Shown in pieces: positions 22,406 through 34,914 of a stretch of 64,000 bases of DNA. How positions within the stretch are numbered: position 1 is the first letter of the stretch; each line of letters opens with the position of its first letter. This DNA is from Hibiscus mutabilis (lineage: Eukaryota; Streptophyta; Magnoliopsida; Malvales; Malvaceae). The stretch spans positions 7,626,001 to 7,690,000 of the forward strand of contig CM033752.1 of assembly GCA_019671005.1 (NCBI GenBank), given 5' to 3'. The position numbers and the translations under genes were made by a program. The notes under the pieces are model-generated. The model was not told the DNA's origin. It saw only the letters and a list, made by a program, of their open reading frames with translations, and searched no databases.

Positions 22406-23300
22406 GCACCATGACTTGCAGATGTGTAAATCAGAGCTAATCCGTAAATATTCAAAATTAAGGTAATCCTAAATCCAAACCAAACCAAATTAATAATAAT
22501 AATAATAATACGTGTAAATCTTAACGAATTTCATCAGATTTTCCTACGAAGCATTCACGTACCCCAGCAAAGCAAGCATAAAAATCTTGGAGGAGGTAAC
22601 TATTGAAAGTGGCTTCGCGTTTTTCCTAGAATAACACAGAAAAAGAAAGGACGAATTATGAGCAGTTTTTAGTTGAATCATTACGAAGAAAAGATAGTGT
22701 TACCCTTCGAAAATCATGGCGAAAGGGACCATGAAAATTGTTCCAACAACTTGTCTGTGGAAGACAAACACAGATATACTCATACCCATATTGAACACAG
22801 CCTTGGACAGTAAGATCATGCCAGCAGAAAGAGCATGCACCAGAAGCGACACAAAGAGAGGCTTCTTTGACTCCATTTACTTCTCTTTCAGCCAAATTGT
22901 TACGAATATGATTAATAAAACTCGAATTCAGACCCCTTTATCAACACCTTCAAGCTTCAACTACAAGCGTTTTGAAAATTCGACATGATATAATATACCA
23001 ATTACCAGATATAGCACATACGCAATGCTGGATATATATTAGTGGAAATGGAATTTTGAGGGGGGGAATTATATGCACAAATCTCTTGTTAGTGGTGCAT
23101 CATAATGGTATCTCTTTTTTCTTGCTTTGTTTCCACATAAAGAAATAACCAGCTGTATTATGGCAACTACTTGGATTTCTTGTAGTATAACATTACTGCT
23201 TAGTGGTCAGCAGAGACAACTTTTGTGTCGCCTCACTTGTTCTTTGTGACTTAACATATGGTATCTGCACCTATGAATGAGTGGTGCCCATAGCACTACT
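22406..23300. other. Non-repetitive-looking spacer, one doubtful ORF
   Basis: A (taa)n run lies at 22491-22509. The rest has mixed composition with no repeat that I recognise elsewhere in the window. It may be the flank of a real gene, but no known exon is visible. Confidence 0.35.
22716..22988 (+). CDS. Small ORF of unknown nature (90 codons)
   Basis: I do not recognise this protein. It starts MAKGTMKIVPTTCL, has two cysteines, is fairly basic and ends with RFENST. There is no signal peptide, no clear membrane segment and no repeat. The ATG context (aaaatcatggcg) is acceptable for plants, and the base composition is less AT-biased than the surroundings. The minus strand is also open over 22656-22895, so the frame may be chance. 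No promoter or polyadenylation signal could be assigned. Confidence 0.2.
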   Translation: MAKGTMKIVPTTCLWKTNTDILIPILNTALDSKIMPAERACTRSDTKRGFFDSIYFSFSQIVTNMINKTRIQTPLSTPSSFNYKRFENST

Positions 23301-23309
23301 TGCTTGGAA

Positions 23310-23512
23310 CAAAAACCTTAACTTTTTCAGTGTCTCTATGTATGCCCCAAAATAAAAAACAAACCTTACACTTTAACTTTAAATTCTAAATCATAAAAGC
23401 TAACCCCTTAAATCCTATCCCTAAACTCTAAAGTCTAATCTTAAATCATTTTTTTGTGTTGATATATATAGGGACACCAAAAAGTATAGAGAATTTCTAT
23501 TCATTTGGTTGG
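23310..23512. repeat. MITE-like element with telomere-like core
   Basis: It has the same plan as 51985-52216: an end resembling tttcagtgtctctatgtatgcc, a core of aaccccttaaatcct and ctaaactctaaa units, and a right end gggacaccaaaaagtatagag that mirrors the left. The two copies share the phrase ggcaccaaaaag / gacaccaaaaag. Confidence 0.55.
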
Positions 23513-23521
23513 AGGTTGATA

Positions 23522-23965
23522 TGGACCAGAGGTGCTTATTGAGTGAGTCAATCGCGAGTTGAATAATACTCGACTCGTGCTTGTTAAAAAACCTCATTGC
23601 TTGACTCGATTCGTTGCTCGTTAAGGTTGCTAAAAATGTTATCTTATTTTTTTAAATATGGGTAGATTTTAGTGATACTATTAGAGCTTAATATAAACAT
23701 ACAAATTCTGAAAAACGCGAGGACACGAGGAGATAAATAAATGAACCTATCGTGACTAAGTTAGAGATAAAGCCCGATATTCGAGTATGCGACTCTTTTT
23801 AATTTGTCAACAATCTTCGATGAACAACAAAGGAGACAATGTCTTAGCAATGACTTTTTCCGTTTTCTACTTTTATACATAAAGTAATAAAAAAAAATGA
23901 AAGACTTTATAAAAAATAAAGAATAAAAGACTAATTATTATAATTTTTTTCTCAACAATTATATT
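23522..23965 (+). repeat. Second copy of insertion element G (partial)
   Basis: From ggtgcttattgagtgagtc to gactaattattataat this matches the pieces 52735-52956 and 55651-56275 of the element described at 52733-56642. It keeps the uninterrupted sequence gatactattagagcttaat, which is the empty site of the hAT element there. The right end is lost. Confidence 0.8.
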
Positions 23966-23969
23966 TTTA

Positions 23970-26760
23970 TTTATAAGGGGTATGATTCGCCCGAAACCTG
24001 AGATGTGAGCCTCATTAAAAACCTCCCTAAATTTAAATGGAGGAAAAGTGTACTCACAACTATGGAACAAGAGAACGAAAGCCACAAACCAACATAGCAA
24101 CAATCCAAACAAAAATTCTCCCTGCTAGAGACTCCTAAGCCATGCTGCCTCCAACAATTTCAAGACCAAACTAGAACTGCCTAAACTGCCAAAGCAGGAA
24201 ACATATTACTTGGAAAAAATATTACTTAAACATAATTCAAAAAGGAAAAAAGGGACGTTCCTGCAATTCGACTCCAAACTACCACTAGGCTTTGAACATA
24301 ATTTGTCTGTTGATCACTTCTTTCGCCAAGTAATCAGCCATTCCGTTTCCATTTCGAGGCACATGCATGAATTACGTATTACCAATCCTACTCACCAGAT
24401 TATCCCCTTCCACAAACAGCGACCACCAGCTTCACGGTCGTTCTAAGGGTTCGTCAATCCAAGACAAGGCCAACTTTAAATCAGATTCTATTATTAAACT
24501 TGCTTTTCCCAACCAACCTGCTTCAATTAAAAACTCCAAGGCTAGCTTAATAGCCGAGAGTTCAGCAAAATCAGCCCCTAAACCTTCAATAGGTCCCGAG
24601 AATATTACTCGAATTACCGTATTCGCAGTACCCAAGACTCTTTCACAGCCTGCCAATCCTTCCTTTGCCCCTCCATTTACATTGAATTTCACAAAACCCT
24701 CATTTGGTGGCTCCCAAATCTGTGTTACAAATCACATCTTCTTTAGAAGCATTAACCCAAGTCAAAGCCCTCAACTTGGTATTAAAGATTAAATCCTTAA
24801 GACTACTAGAATTCTCTTTGAATACCATTTCATTTCTAGCAAGCCATAAACTCCAAAGCACAGCCGACAAGGAGATGGGCCAAAAACTCTTGGATACCCC
24901 GAACCTTGCAGCCTTAAAACAGTTAAAAAGCCCTGTAATATCTTCAGCTCCCAACCAGTGGATTTTCCACCATAGGCATAATAGACTCCAATAACTATCA
25001 GTAAAACAACAAGCTACAAATAATTGATTAACATCTTCTAGTTCAGCTCTGCACCACCTACACAAGCATTGCTCGAGCTCGATGTCCACACCTCTCTTTC
25101 TCAAGAATTCCTTGGTGGTAAACCTCATCAACTTCAGTATCCAAAGGAAGCTCCTCACTTTGGGTGGAACTTTCAACTTCCATATTCGATCAAACTCAAA
25201 GTCCGGATCCTCTACGCCTGCATTGCCTGTCAATTGCGACAACTTCTTTACCACAAAAATGTCCCGCTCGGTCATGAACCCAAATAATCCTATCGGTTGA
25301 GCACGAGTGCAAGGGAATTTTCTGAATTTCCCCTTCAATTTTTTTTCACCAGAGCCATCTCTCGATCAAATAAAGGTCTAGAAAATATGGAGCCCCATTG
25401 AATCCCAGTAAAGCCCTCATTACCAACTACATCCGCTATGAACTACCCCTTGTTATTAGAAAGTCTAGGGAACGACACTCTTAGCGGCTCGCTCCCGCAC
25501 CAAGTATCCTCCCTAAGCAAGACTGACCTACCATCTCCAACTTGCCACCAGAATGATTCAGGCTTCATCCATTTTTTAACTTCATCCTTAATAATCCCAT
25601 GACAAATCAAAGATATTTTCTTCGATTTAACCAAGTTCAGTGCCTCTTTATGGAAGCAATTCCCATACTTGGAGCTTACAATTAGCCAACGCCACGACCT
25701 TGTCATCTTCTACTTCTAATAAAACTACACTTGATTTCCTAAAATGGATACTTAATCCGGAACATACCTCAAAACAATGCAAAATGCATTTCGAATTTGA
25801 TAAATATTTCTCCACCAGTTGCAAAAACAGAACTGTATCATCTGCAAACTGTAGATGAGAAATTGAAATATTTGGAATTACCCTTATCCCGCCAATAACA
25901 CCACTTGCCTCATTTTCTTCAAACAGTTAATGTAGAACCTTCGTAACCATAATGAATAAAAACGGGAAAGGGGGTCGCCTTGTCTCAACCCCTTTCGCAT
26001 TCAGAACTCCCTGATTGGAGAGTCGTTAACCAGCACTGAAACTTTAGCCGAAGAGATGCACTCCCAAATCCAATTCCTCCATTTAATTCCAAACCCCATC
26101 TTCCGCAAGATCATATTCAAAAATTCCCACCTTACACAGTCGTAAGCTTTCAAAAAATCCAGCTTGATCACAACCAATCCAGCTTGATCACAACCCCCTG
26201 CCTCTGAACTTCCCCTCGCCATTGTGTGTATTACTTGGTTAGCAACTAGAATGCCGTCAAAAATATGCCTCCCCTCACAAATGCACATTGAGTGTCACTA
26301 ATCAGCTTATCAATAACCTTTCTCAAGCTTCGCGAGAGAAACTTTTGCAATTATTTTTTAAATGGAACCAACCAATCAGAAATGTCGACAGGATCTCGAC
26401 TTGGGAATTAATGCAATGAATGATGATTTCACTTTTTAGAGCCCTTTTCAGACTTTTCAACTTAATAGAGAGATTAGAACTATTATGAGACTCCTCCCCA
26501 AACACCTCCTTCACAACATTTTTACACCCTTCCTTACGAAGCTACGCATCAATAAGCTCAAACGGTGTCGGTCCCCAGTCGACCGTCTCAGCACCAAAGC
26601 ACGATCCGAGATAGAACGCTTTAGCTCAATTTGAGTAAAATCCCTATGAGTCAGCAACCAATTCTCATCCAACACGCTTCTTTTGTTTTGGGACCAAACC
26701 ATATAAATTTATTTCCAACAATGGGCAAATAGACCAAATTGCAGTCTGCATAAAAAGAAT
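23970..26760 (-). mobile_element. L1-type LINE, minus strand, 5'-truncated and decayed
   Basis: From right to left it reads the end of the endonuclease domain, reverse transcriptase, a zinc-finger RT-associated domain and a plant-type RNase H, then about 330 bp of 3' sequence. The order is that of plant L1-like LINEs. Most of the endonuclease and all of ORF1 are missing. The 5' limit near 26760 is uncertain. It lies head to head with the plus-strand LINE that begins at 26859. Confidence 0.85.
24300..26702 (-). pseudogene. LINE ORF2 remnants (EN end, RT, zf-RVT, RNase H)
   Basis: Endonuclease end: DENWLLTHRDF and ISDRALVL near 26600-26670, then DWGPTPFELIDA in another frame. Reverse transcriptase: EGRHIFDGILVANQVIH and VIKLDFLKAYDCVRWEF (26001-26288). 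The catalytic FADD-type region (about 25700-25860) is frameshifted. The zinc-finger segment includes WKLKVPPKVRSFLW and CRWCRAELEDVNQLF (24700-25338). RNase H includes FNVNGGAKEG, GADFAELSAIKLALEF and ESDLKLALSW (24432-24692), then HVPRNGNGMADYLAK to about 24310. There are stops and shifts throughout and a 15-bp repeat at about 26158-26190 (ccagcttgatcacaa). It is non-functional. Confidence 0.88.
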
Positions 26761-26858
26761 TAAATTCATCACATAACCACTCCGTTCACGCCTGGTTCGA
26801 ACCCCCCCAACAACCAGTTTTTAGGGATGGAGAATGGGAACCAGCCCCACCGAAAATC

Positions 26859-28488
26859 ATGATCATCTTAAGTTGGGAGTTGTTGAGGGCTTGGGAACCC
26901 TTAGACAGTTCGAGCCATAGGGTGGTACATCGCCTCCAAAGATCCTCAAGTGGTGTTTTTGTGCGATACTTGAGTCTAGACTTCGTTAACGAAAGGTTGA
27001 AAATCTCAAGCGAAGATACAACATAGAAGTGTTGCTAGCATACTTGAACATTCACATCCACATCGACATAGAAGTAGAATTAGGAGAGGAAAAGTTTAGG
27101 ATTACATGAATGCATAGGTTTAGTGACAGCCAAAGAAAGCAAAAAAACATGATGTATACTGGATAGATTAGAGATACATCACAACTCCCCTAGATAATTG
27201 GAGGTGATTTTAATGAGATCCTCTCACAATATGAGAAATCAGGAGTATGTAAAAGACCAAATATGAAGCATTAACCAGGAAAGGCCTACGCAAGAACAAA
27301 CCCAACAAAGGGTGATTTACAGTGCACAATAGTGAATACGCAAATACTAATATTCGAGACAGAATAAACCGATATATGGCTAATATGTCATTGCTAAGGA
27401 ATTATAAGGACAATCGAATTATCAAATAGTATACAAGCTATTTAGACCACTTCTTCTTGCCCTTAGACACTAAAGGGACTCGACAACGTGAAGGTGGGAA
27501 TAGAAGGAGTGACTACATCAAATTTGATGTTTGCTGGTCATCCGAGCTAAAGTGCTTGCAAAAGGTGACAGAAACATGGCTAGGTAATATGGGATCCATG
27601 CTAGCAAAATTACAAGCAATTGACCAAGGATTAGACGGATGGAAACGCGAACGTAAGAAGGAAGCCCAAGGTCATAAAAACAACTGAAATATTGAATTGA
27701 ATATTTGATGTAAACCACGATCATTAATACACAGGCTGCCAAGCTACATGAAAAAAGAACTAAAAATCCCATTGGATACGGATGTGACTTATTGGCAACA
27801 ACTTTCTAAGGTTACTTGGCTAAAGGAAAGGGACCGTAATACCAAATCCTTCCATGCTAGAGCTAACGGAAGATGAAAGAACATGATCATCGATCTTGAA
27901 AACAATAGTGGCCAATGGGTTGAGTGTATGGATGAGATCTTTGGAGTGGTAATGAAATATTTTACCAATCTTTATCAATTCTCGAGTGGAGACTCATCAG
28001 ATGAGATTCTCAATTCAATCGAGACTAGTTTTACACTGGAAATAAATACAACCATGTACAAGGAAATCACAATAGAGGAAGTTAGAGCCACCTTTTTTCA
28101 AATCAATCCATCCAAAGTACCAGGAATAGACGACATGCATGTTAGCTTCTATCGTAAGTTTTGGTCTTTAGTAGGTTCAGAAGTTATTTCTCAGTGTTTA
28201 ATCTTTTAAAAGACAATGTTAGTATAGAGTCAATAAATAAATAAAAAAATCAACATTTTAATTCCTAAAGTAGGTAATCCAAAGCTAATGAAAAAATTTA
28301 GTACAATATGCTTATGTTTGGTAATTGATAAGGTGGTGTCAAAAACTATAGTGAATCGACTAAAAGATATCATGTCTAATTGCGTAAGCGAGGATAAATG
28401 CACCTCTGTTCCCGGTTAGCTTATTTCTAATAACATCCTTGTTGCGCATGAAATATTTCATTATTTAAAAGGTTATTAAAAAGATCCT
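26859..28488 (+). pseudogene. LINE ORF2, first part (endonuclease and RT start)
   Basis: The endonuclease opens with MIILSWE (consensus MKILSWN) and GLGNP, then ASKDPQVVFLCDT in another frame. The catalytic GGDFNEILSQYEKSG is at 27189-27243. After a decayed linker with KSFHARA-like sequence near 27850, the RT region shows TIEEVRATFFQINPSKVPGI and SFYRKFWSLVGSEV (27883-28209). KVVSKTIVNRLK (28330) and LISNNILVAHEIFHYLKG (28420-28473) follow. Many stops and frameshifts make it dead. It is cut at 28488 by the large nested insertion. Confidence 0.88.
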
Positions 28489-29420
28489 TTTTGATAGAAA
28501 AGTCGCATGGCATTGAAAACGAAAATAAAGTAACAACACAACAAACTGGTCACAAACGGACTAGAGAAACTCACCGACAGGCCGGTGGAAAAACAAAAAG
28601 AGGACAAGGAAACAAAAGCAACAAAACAAACAGATCATCGACAAACCAATGAAAAACCAGAAAAAGAAAGAAAAGCAACAAAAAAACAAAGCACCACACC
28701 AAGAGCAGAAAAAATAGAGGACAGGAAACACAAGCAAAAACGAACTAACAACAGCCGCAACCGAGGAACCACGATGCCAGCAACCAGATTCGCCAGACTG
28801 CATGTCATTTCGGGAGTCACCGGAGCGTATTAGCGGTTGGGGAGATGCAGTAGGAACCACCAACAGCAACATCGTATAAGAAATGGGGGATCGATGTCTG
28901 AGGCTTCTGGAGAAAAACGGGCTGAAAATCGAGGAGATCAGACGGCAACCGACAGAAGCAGTGAAAAGACGATGAAAGAGAGATCGAAGGGAACCAAACC
29001 GCCCTCACCATTCCTGCAAATACTAAGAGAAGAAAAAAAGGAAGAAAAAAACCAGAAAAAGAAAAACAAAAGAACACCAGTGGATGAGACGCCACCAATC
29101 TTCAATCTACAGTGACGAAAACCACCCAAACAAACTCCGACCGCCGTTTCAAAAGAAACTGTTCCGCTCAAAATGTCGGAGTGAGGGGTGGAGAGGAGAG
29201 GCCCGAGGGCGAATCCAACGACTGCTGTAATACCTCAAAATTTTGACAAGTGACCAAAATGAATAAAATGAAAGTTTGGTGATCAAAGTGTAAACTTAGG
29301 AAAAATTCAGGGACTAAATTATAATTTTCAAAATTTATGTATTTTAGTCCCGTAAATGAATAATTTACCCTCAAGAATGATATTTCTATGTTACCCAAAT
29401 TTTTTGTACGGAGTGACAAG

Positions 29421-30797
29421 CGTCGTAATTGTCAAATAAATATTCTTTAATCTCAAATAAAATAAATAAATAACATAGTAATAGAGAAGAAGGGTCGATC
29501 CGTATGGACTAAGGAGCTTCTGATATCTGGAGGTTTTGATTCTGACTGTTAGGAAAAAAAAGTAAATAAATTGGGGGGTTTATGGCGAGAGTTTAATTTA
29601 AATAAAACTAAGAAATAAAAGTTTAAATCTAAGAATGAAAGTAAATTTAAGAAAATATTCAGTTCAAGTAACAGCCTCAAGCTTCACTTTGACTCATTTC
29701 TAATCGATCATCGAATAAGATTTTTACTTCAGATAATTGCCGGTTACAGACTACAAGACCCAACCCTTGTAACTTGTTTTTCTCTTCGGTAAACCGATAA
29801 TCCAAAATCAATTTTTGAATTTCTGTTTTCTGGCTAGACTAACCACGACTATCGTCGTTGGAATAAAAAAGTTTTTAAATCTGGAAAAAACCCGACTCGG
29901 ACTATGTTGTCTCAATGAGAATCAAATTCAATCTCAATTTCCCTTAGCGAATCTATCGCTAAGTGTGTTCATAGGAAGTCGAATATGCTACAAGTCGATC
30001 CTTCCTCCCAACTATAAATCGAAACAACATTCAAACCAACGAGCCCTTTTTGAATTTGAAAGTGTAAGGATTTTAAATGGAAAAGCCGATTGCAAATCCT
30101 TGTTTGTAGAAAATTGAGAAATATATTCGAAGTTATAAAGTGTTTTTCGATTCTCACGATTGGAATTGAACTGTTGCTGAAGCCTTCGACTTGTTGGAAA
30201 ATTAGCCGAGCATGATTGTGGTAAAAATCATACCCGACATTTTAAAGGAAATAAGTAAAAACTTAAAAATAAGAACGTAAAGAAAGAAGAGAATTTTATA
30301 AAATTTAGAAAGCAAGAACAAACTAAGAATGAGAGATGAGAGATGATTCTCTAGCTTACCCCAAATGGGGTATTTATAGTATTCTAAAACCCTAAAAATA
30401 ACCTAAAATGATAAAAGATAATTCTTGATGATATTCAAATTAAATCCTAAAAACAAAGATAATTTCTAATTTAAATTTTGAATGCAGCTTATCCGCTCAT
30501 CCATCCACTCTGATTAGACCTTTTGGAAGCCACCGACTAGACCATCCATCCACGCTGACTGGATCTTCTAGAAGCCGCTGACTGGATGCCACGCCAGACT
30601 CTTCATGCCCAGATTCATTCCCACTAGTCCGGCCTTGATTCCATAAAATAGAACTGCAAAATGTTGTCTTTTAAGCGCAATTTCCAGAATTATAGTCATG
30701 CACAGAAAACGCATAAAAACACCCAAATCAGCAACATAAACTAATCATTAAATGCATAATTAAAGATAAAATGGTAGCCAAATAAACTATTTATCAA
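29421..30797 (-). repeat. Left (3') LTR of Athila-like element D
   Basis: It pairs with 47901-49273 over its whole length, including gaagggtcgatcc near the left edge and caaataaactatttatca at the right edge. Scattered substitutions and small indels separate the copies, by eye a few per cent. The ORF at 29815-30117 is repeated LTR sequence, not a gene. Confidence 0.93.
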
Positions 30798-30815
30798 ATT
30801 ACCCCTCACTTATTC
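30798..30815 (-). promoter_or_regulatory. Polypurine tract of element D
   Basis: On the minus strand AAGTGAGGGGTAATT directly precedes the LTR start TGATAAATAG. Its position fixes the minus orientation. Confidence 0.7.
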
Positions 30816-32350
30816 AATGCTTGTCCTCAAGCATGCCTTAGTCAAATATGCCAAAAATCTCAAGTTACGATCCATAATCTCACAACATGTCAATAAATAC
30901 CAAATGAATTAATGATCACATCAATTATCCGAAACAAGGTCACAATCAAGAAAAGAGGCTCAATTAGTAACAAGTTTAAGCAAAAGCCGAGACATTCCAA
31001 TTATCCATTAGTTTCAACGTATCAAGATTCAATACCTCACAAGAGTTCACTCATTATCGCTCAATGTATTTTGGGTAAAGGAATCGCTCAAAGCCAAGAT
31101 TAAGAAAGACATTACCATAAGCTTGTACGAAAATCAAGTCGCCACTACCTGGAATGAACAATATGTATTAATCAAAGGGTCTTTAATAAGGTTGTAACGG
31201 GGCTTAGGTTGGGGTAGGGATAAGGCCAAAAAGTGGGTTAAATGTCAAGACAAGAGATGCTAACAGAAGTTCAAGCCACGAAATAAACAAAGTAAGCGAG
31301 CGCAAAGAAGTGAACCAAACAACCAAAAATGTTTTCGATTTTCTTCTATTTTCTTTTTTTTCATAGTTCAAACTTTTTTTCTCTATTTGAATAATGTTCG
31401 AACCTTCTCTTTTTTCTTTTCTTCTCTTTTTTTTTCTTTTTTTTCTTTTTTTTATGTTTTTGGGAACATTTCTCCTTTGTTTTTTTCTTCTTTGTGGAGC
31501 AAATCAATCTCTGTCTTGACAAGGGTAGCAATAATGGTAAAAATAAAAAAGGGTTCGAGTTTAACAATTGTGGTAAAGCAAAGAAAAAAGTAAAGGCACA
31601 AAAATGTTTCACTAATGGATATAAACGGGTAGGCAATTTAGGTAGAGAAGTGGGTTAATCCTAAGTGCCCTAATCATATTAAAACATCCAATTCAACGTG
31701 TAGTCTTGACATGCATTTAATTACAAGTTCTAGAATATCAAAATTAATCTGGCACACTCAGTCAAGAACATGAGCAATAATAAAAATAGAAATATGCTCG
31801 TTTAGGCTCAAATCTCACAAGGTGGTGTATTGTGCATTGAATCAAGAAACATGTCAACCAATGAACTCATAGAATATCAAGGAAAAGTTTAACGAAAAGA
31901 CACCAATTTTGCCATTTACTATCATGCACCCTAAATCCGATTAAAGTGTGATCACAAACTTATAGGGTATTCAAAGAAACAAAGCAAAAATCAAGATTAA
32001 TAACAAGAGATTCCCACAATTCAACCAAGGCAATTCAATTTCGGCATATAAACAAGAGAAGGTAATTTGATGCAGGTGATCTCTACCCCCTCACTTAAAG
32101 CATATTGTCCCAATATGGAAATGAAAATATAAGAGAGGGAATAGTGATACTCCCCGTGTTTAGTTACGGCTGCGATTGAGTCTCTCGAATAGAAGAGCCG
32201 TCGTCATCGGATATAACAATGTGACGTCCTTTGAATAAAACCGTCTCTCCATTGTTGATCCATGCGTGTGATGTTCCCAAGGGCTGTACGATTCGACCAA
32301 AAAAATACCGCAACGAACACCATTAATGTTTGATTCAAAATAGTTAGGTA
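30816..32350 (-). other. 3' untranslated part of element D
   Basis: No protein domain is seen. It holds a second copy of the ccccctcacttaaagca-type motif (32086), which resembles the polypurine region, and a T/C-rich tract at 31330-31500. Lysine-rich frames over that tract come from low complexity. Confidence 0.55.
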
Positions 32351-32355
32351 CCTGA

Positions 32356-33837
32356 TGTAGCTATGTCTGTTTCGCTAAAAAATACCGAGTTTTCGAAGTG
32401 TTGGTTGTCTTTCGGATATAAAAATATTTATCCGTGAGGGTTTTGAAAAAACGCGTTATATTAGAAACTAGAGTCGCCACTGGCCACTTAGGTAGGCCGG
32501 ACACCATAAAACCAGAGATTTAAAAACTATTGGGTTCGGGGGTCGGTTACGGATGGGGAAGGATTAGCACCCCCACACCGCCCAAAATTGGTACTTTAAT
32601 AATTACCGCTTTATTAATATTAGACTTTCCGGATTAAAGTGACGATTAGTTTAAAATTTGGTTATAATTGCGAATAAATTTTAAAGGCCCCGTTATCCGA
32701 GAGTAAACGCCCAACCACTATCACTATGCCTGATACTGGCCCCGTTTACGTTCGGATAAAAGGGCACCGCATTGACAATTTATATATCTGTTATGCAACC
32801 TAAAACATGGCGAATATAAATACAATGTGATAAAATATAAATAAATACTAACATAATAAAATACTAATCTAACATAAATAAAATACTAATCTAGCATAAA
32901 TAAAATACTAATCTAACATAAATAAAATACTAATCTAAAACATACATACATAAATATTAATCTAACTCATAAATAAAAACAAATCTAACATAAATAAAAT
33001 ATTAATCTAAAACATACATACATAAATATTAATCTAACTCATAAATAAAAACAAATCTAACATAAATAAAATATTAATCTAAAACATAAATTTAAAACAT
33101 AAACAAATACTAATCTAAAACATACATACATAAATATTAATCTAACTTATAAATAAAAACAAATCTAACATACATAAAATACTAACATTCATAAATATTA
33201 ATCTAACACATAAAAAACAAATTTAACATAACTAAAATATTAATATAAAACATAAATTTAAAACATAAAAAATACTAATCTAAAGCATAAATAAACATAC
33301 AAAGTAAAAAAGAATACAATTTTAAATTAACTAATACTTCATTAAATCATAAAAATTACAACATAAATAAAAAGGAAAGAAAATATACCTAACTAGGAGC
33401 TCGAATAACGAACCCCGACTGAACCCCACCGGGATCTGCCACAACATCTCCAAAATTATTAACTAGATCGGACCTAAAATAATACCCCGATTGAATGTTG
33501 GATCGAACCAACTGGGGTCGAGGGCACTACCCCCAACCCCGGCCAGCCTTGCGCCCGACCTAGCTCCCAATTGGGGAGCCAATTTCATGGCCATTTTTTT
33601 GGCAATTTGGCGTGAAATTCTCCAAATTGGCTGCCCCCAATGCCTTGTATTTATAGGCAAAGGGGTGGGTGATTTGGGTGACGTGGAGCATGCTGCTCCA
33701 CGCAGTTTCTTTCTTTTTTTTAATAATATATTTTTTATTATTATTATTTTTTGACTTTTCACTAATTTTATATTAATAATAATATTATTAAAATAATACT
33801 AATAACACTAAAACCCGGTCAAAAATGAGTGATTACA
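32356..33837 (-). repeat. Left (3') LTR of element E
   Basis: It starts TGTAGCTATG and ends GAGTGATTACA, and pairs with 43557-45088. On the minus strand a TATA box (CCTATAAATAC near 33650) is followed by a plausible start region. A stretch at 32820-33290 is a minisatellite of actaatctaacataaataa units whose copy number differs from the other LTR. Confidence 0.95.
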
Positions 33838-33852
33838 GTTGCCCCTCTTTGC
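33838..33852 (-). promoter_or_regulatory. Polypurine tract of element E
   Basis: On the minus strand GCAAAGAGGGGCAAC directly precedes the LTR start TGTAATCACTC. Confidence 0.7.
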
Positions 33853-33979
33853 TTGTTCTTGTGAAACGAGGACAAAGCAAAGATCAAAAGCACTCATTTT
33901 TTACCTACTTTCTCATCTTTGGCTTCGGAATCACGTGTTCTTCTGGAACTTTCCGCTCTTCCTTAGCTGAATCTTCAAG

Positions 33980-34610
33980 CTGGTAAGTTCTTCCTATATA
34001 ACTTCTTCCCCCTCCGATCTTGGAGCTATAGGCTCTTCCTATATGGAACCCTTCACTGGGAAGCCTCAAGTTATGAGTCCCTCCTATATAGAATTTTTCA
34101 CTCTAAGATGGTAAGGCTTGGAGTCCTTCATGTATAGAACTCTTTGCCTTCAACGCAGCTGGTTTTTCCTACATAAAACCTTCTGTGCCACGGATGGGTT
34201 CTTCTAACTGGGAGTTCCTCCTGTATAGAACTGATAGTCTTCAAACCTGGGAGCCGCCAATCCTTCCTATATAGAACTTTTAGCTTCTGAAATCTCGGAG
34301 CTACAGGTTTTTCCTATATAGAACCTTTCACTCTAAGACAGTAAAGCTCAGAGCCCTTCCTATATAGGACTATTCGCCTTTAACACAACGGGTTTTCCCT
34401 ATATAAAACCTTATGTGTCATGGGTGAATTCCTTCGGCTGGGAGTTCTTCCTATATAGGACTGCTAGTCTTCACCCTGGAGCTGCAAACCCTTCCTATAT
34501 AAAACTTTCAGCTCCTGAAGCCTCGGAGCGGCGGATTCTTCCTACATAGAACCTCTCGCTACGGGAGCTTGAAAATATAGGCCCTTCCTATATAGAACCT
34601 TTATCTTCGA
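33980..34610. repeat. ~48-bp repeat with cttcctatatagaac
   Basis: About 13-14 imperfect units each contain cttcctatatagaac or a close variant, with larger blocks repeating (gcctttaacacaacgggttt near 34377 and gccttcaacgcagctggttt near 34145). They lie just inside the 3' LTR of element E. Confidence 0.8.
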
Positions 34611-34739
34611 ATTTTCTTTTCTCTTTTTCCTTTTTATTTTCCCTTTTTTCTGCTCTCTTTTTTCTCTTTTTCTTCCTTTTATCTTCTCTTATTTTTTCTA
34701 TCTCATTTTTTTACAAGGCTGTTGATATCTTTGGACTTA

Positions 34740-34890
34740 CGCTACTTAAGACTGCCGCATCATGCCCAAAGGACTTACTAATGGCCCAAAGGACTTATCA
34801 CCATGCTCGAAAGACTTACTGGTGGCTCGAATGACTTAACATCGTGCCCGAAGGACTTACCGATGACCCGAAGGATCTAACATCTGGGCC
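34740..34890. repeat. Short repeat of ggacttac units
   Basis: Five or six units of cccgaaggacttac and variants, ~24-27 bp each, join the two larger tandem arrays of element E. Confidence 0.6.
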
Positions 34891-34914
34891 TCATACAGCT
34901 ATGGCTGCCGATAT

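Noticed and set aside
24367..25300. Plus-strand frames of 72-141 codons
   Set aside because: They are antisense to the LINE zinc-finger and RNase H domains.
28561..29171. Genes on both strands in the purine/pyrimidine-rich stretch
   Set aside because: Lysine/glutamate-rich and phenylalanine-rich frames mirror each other, as expected from low complexity. The stretch belongs to retroposon B.
29411..29420. Clean target duplication for element D
   Set aside because: acaag at left and cgaag at right share only three bases, so I do not claim one.
31361..31636. Lysine-rich minus-strand frame
   Set aside because: It is produced by a T/C-rich tract in the 3' region of element D.
33463..33762. Overlapping frames near 33.5 kb
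   Set aside because: They lie inside the E LTR and recur in the other LTR with changes; this is LTR sequence.
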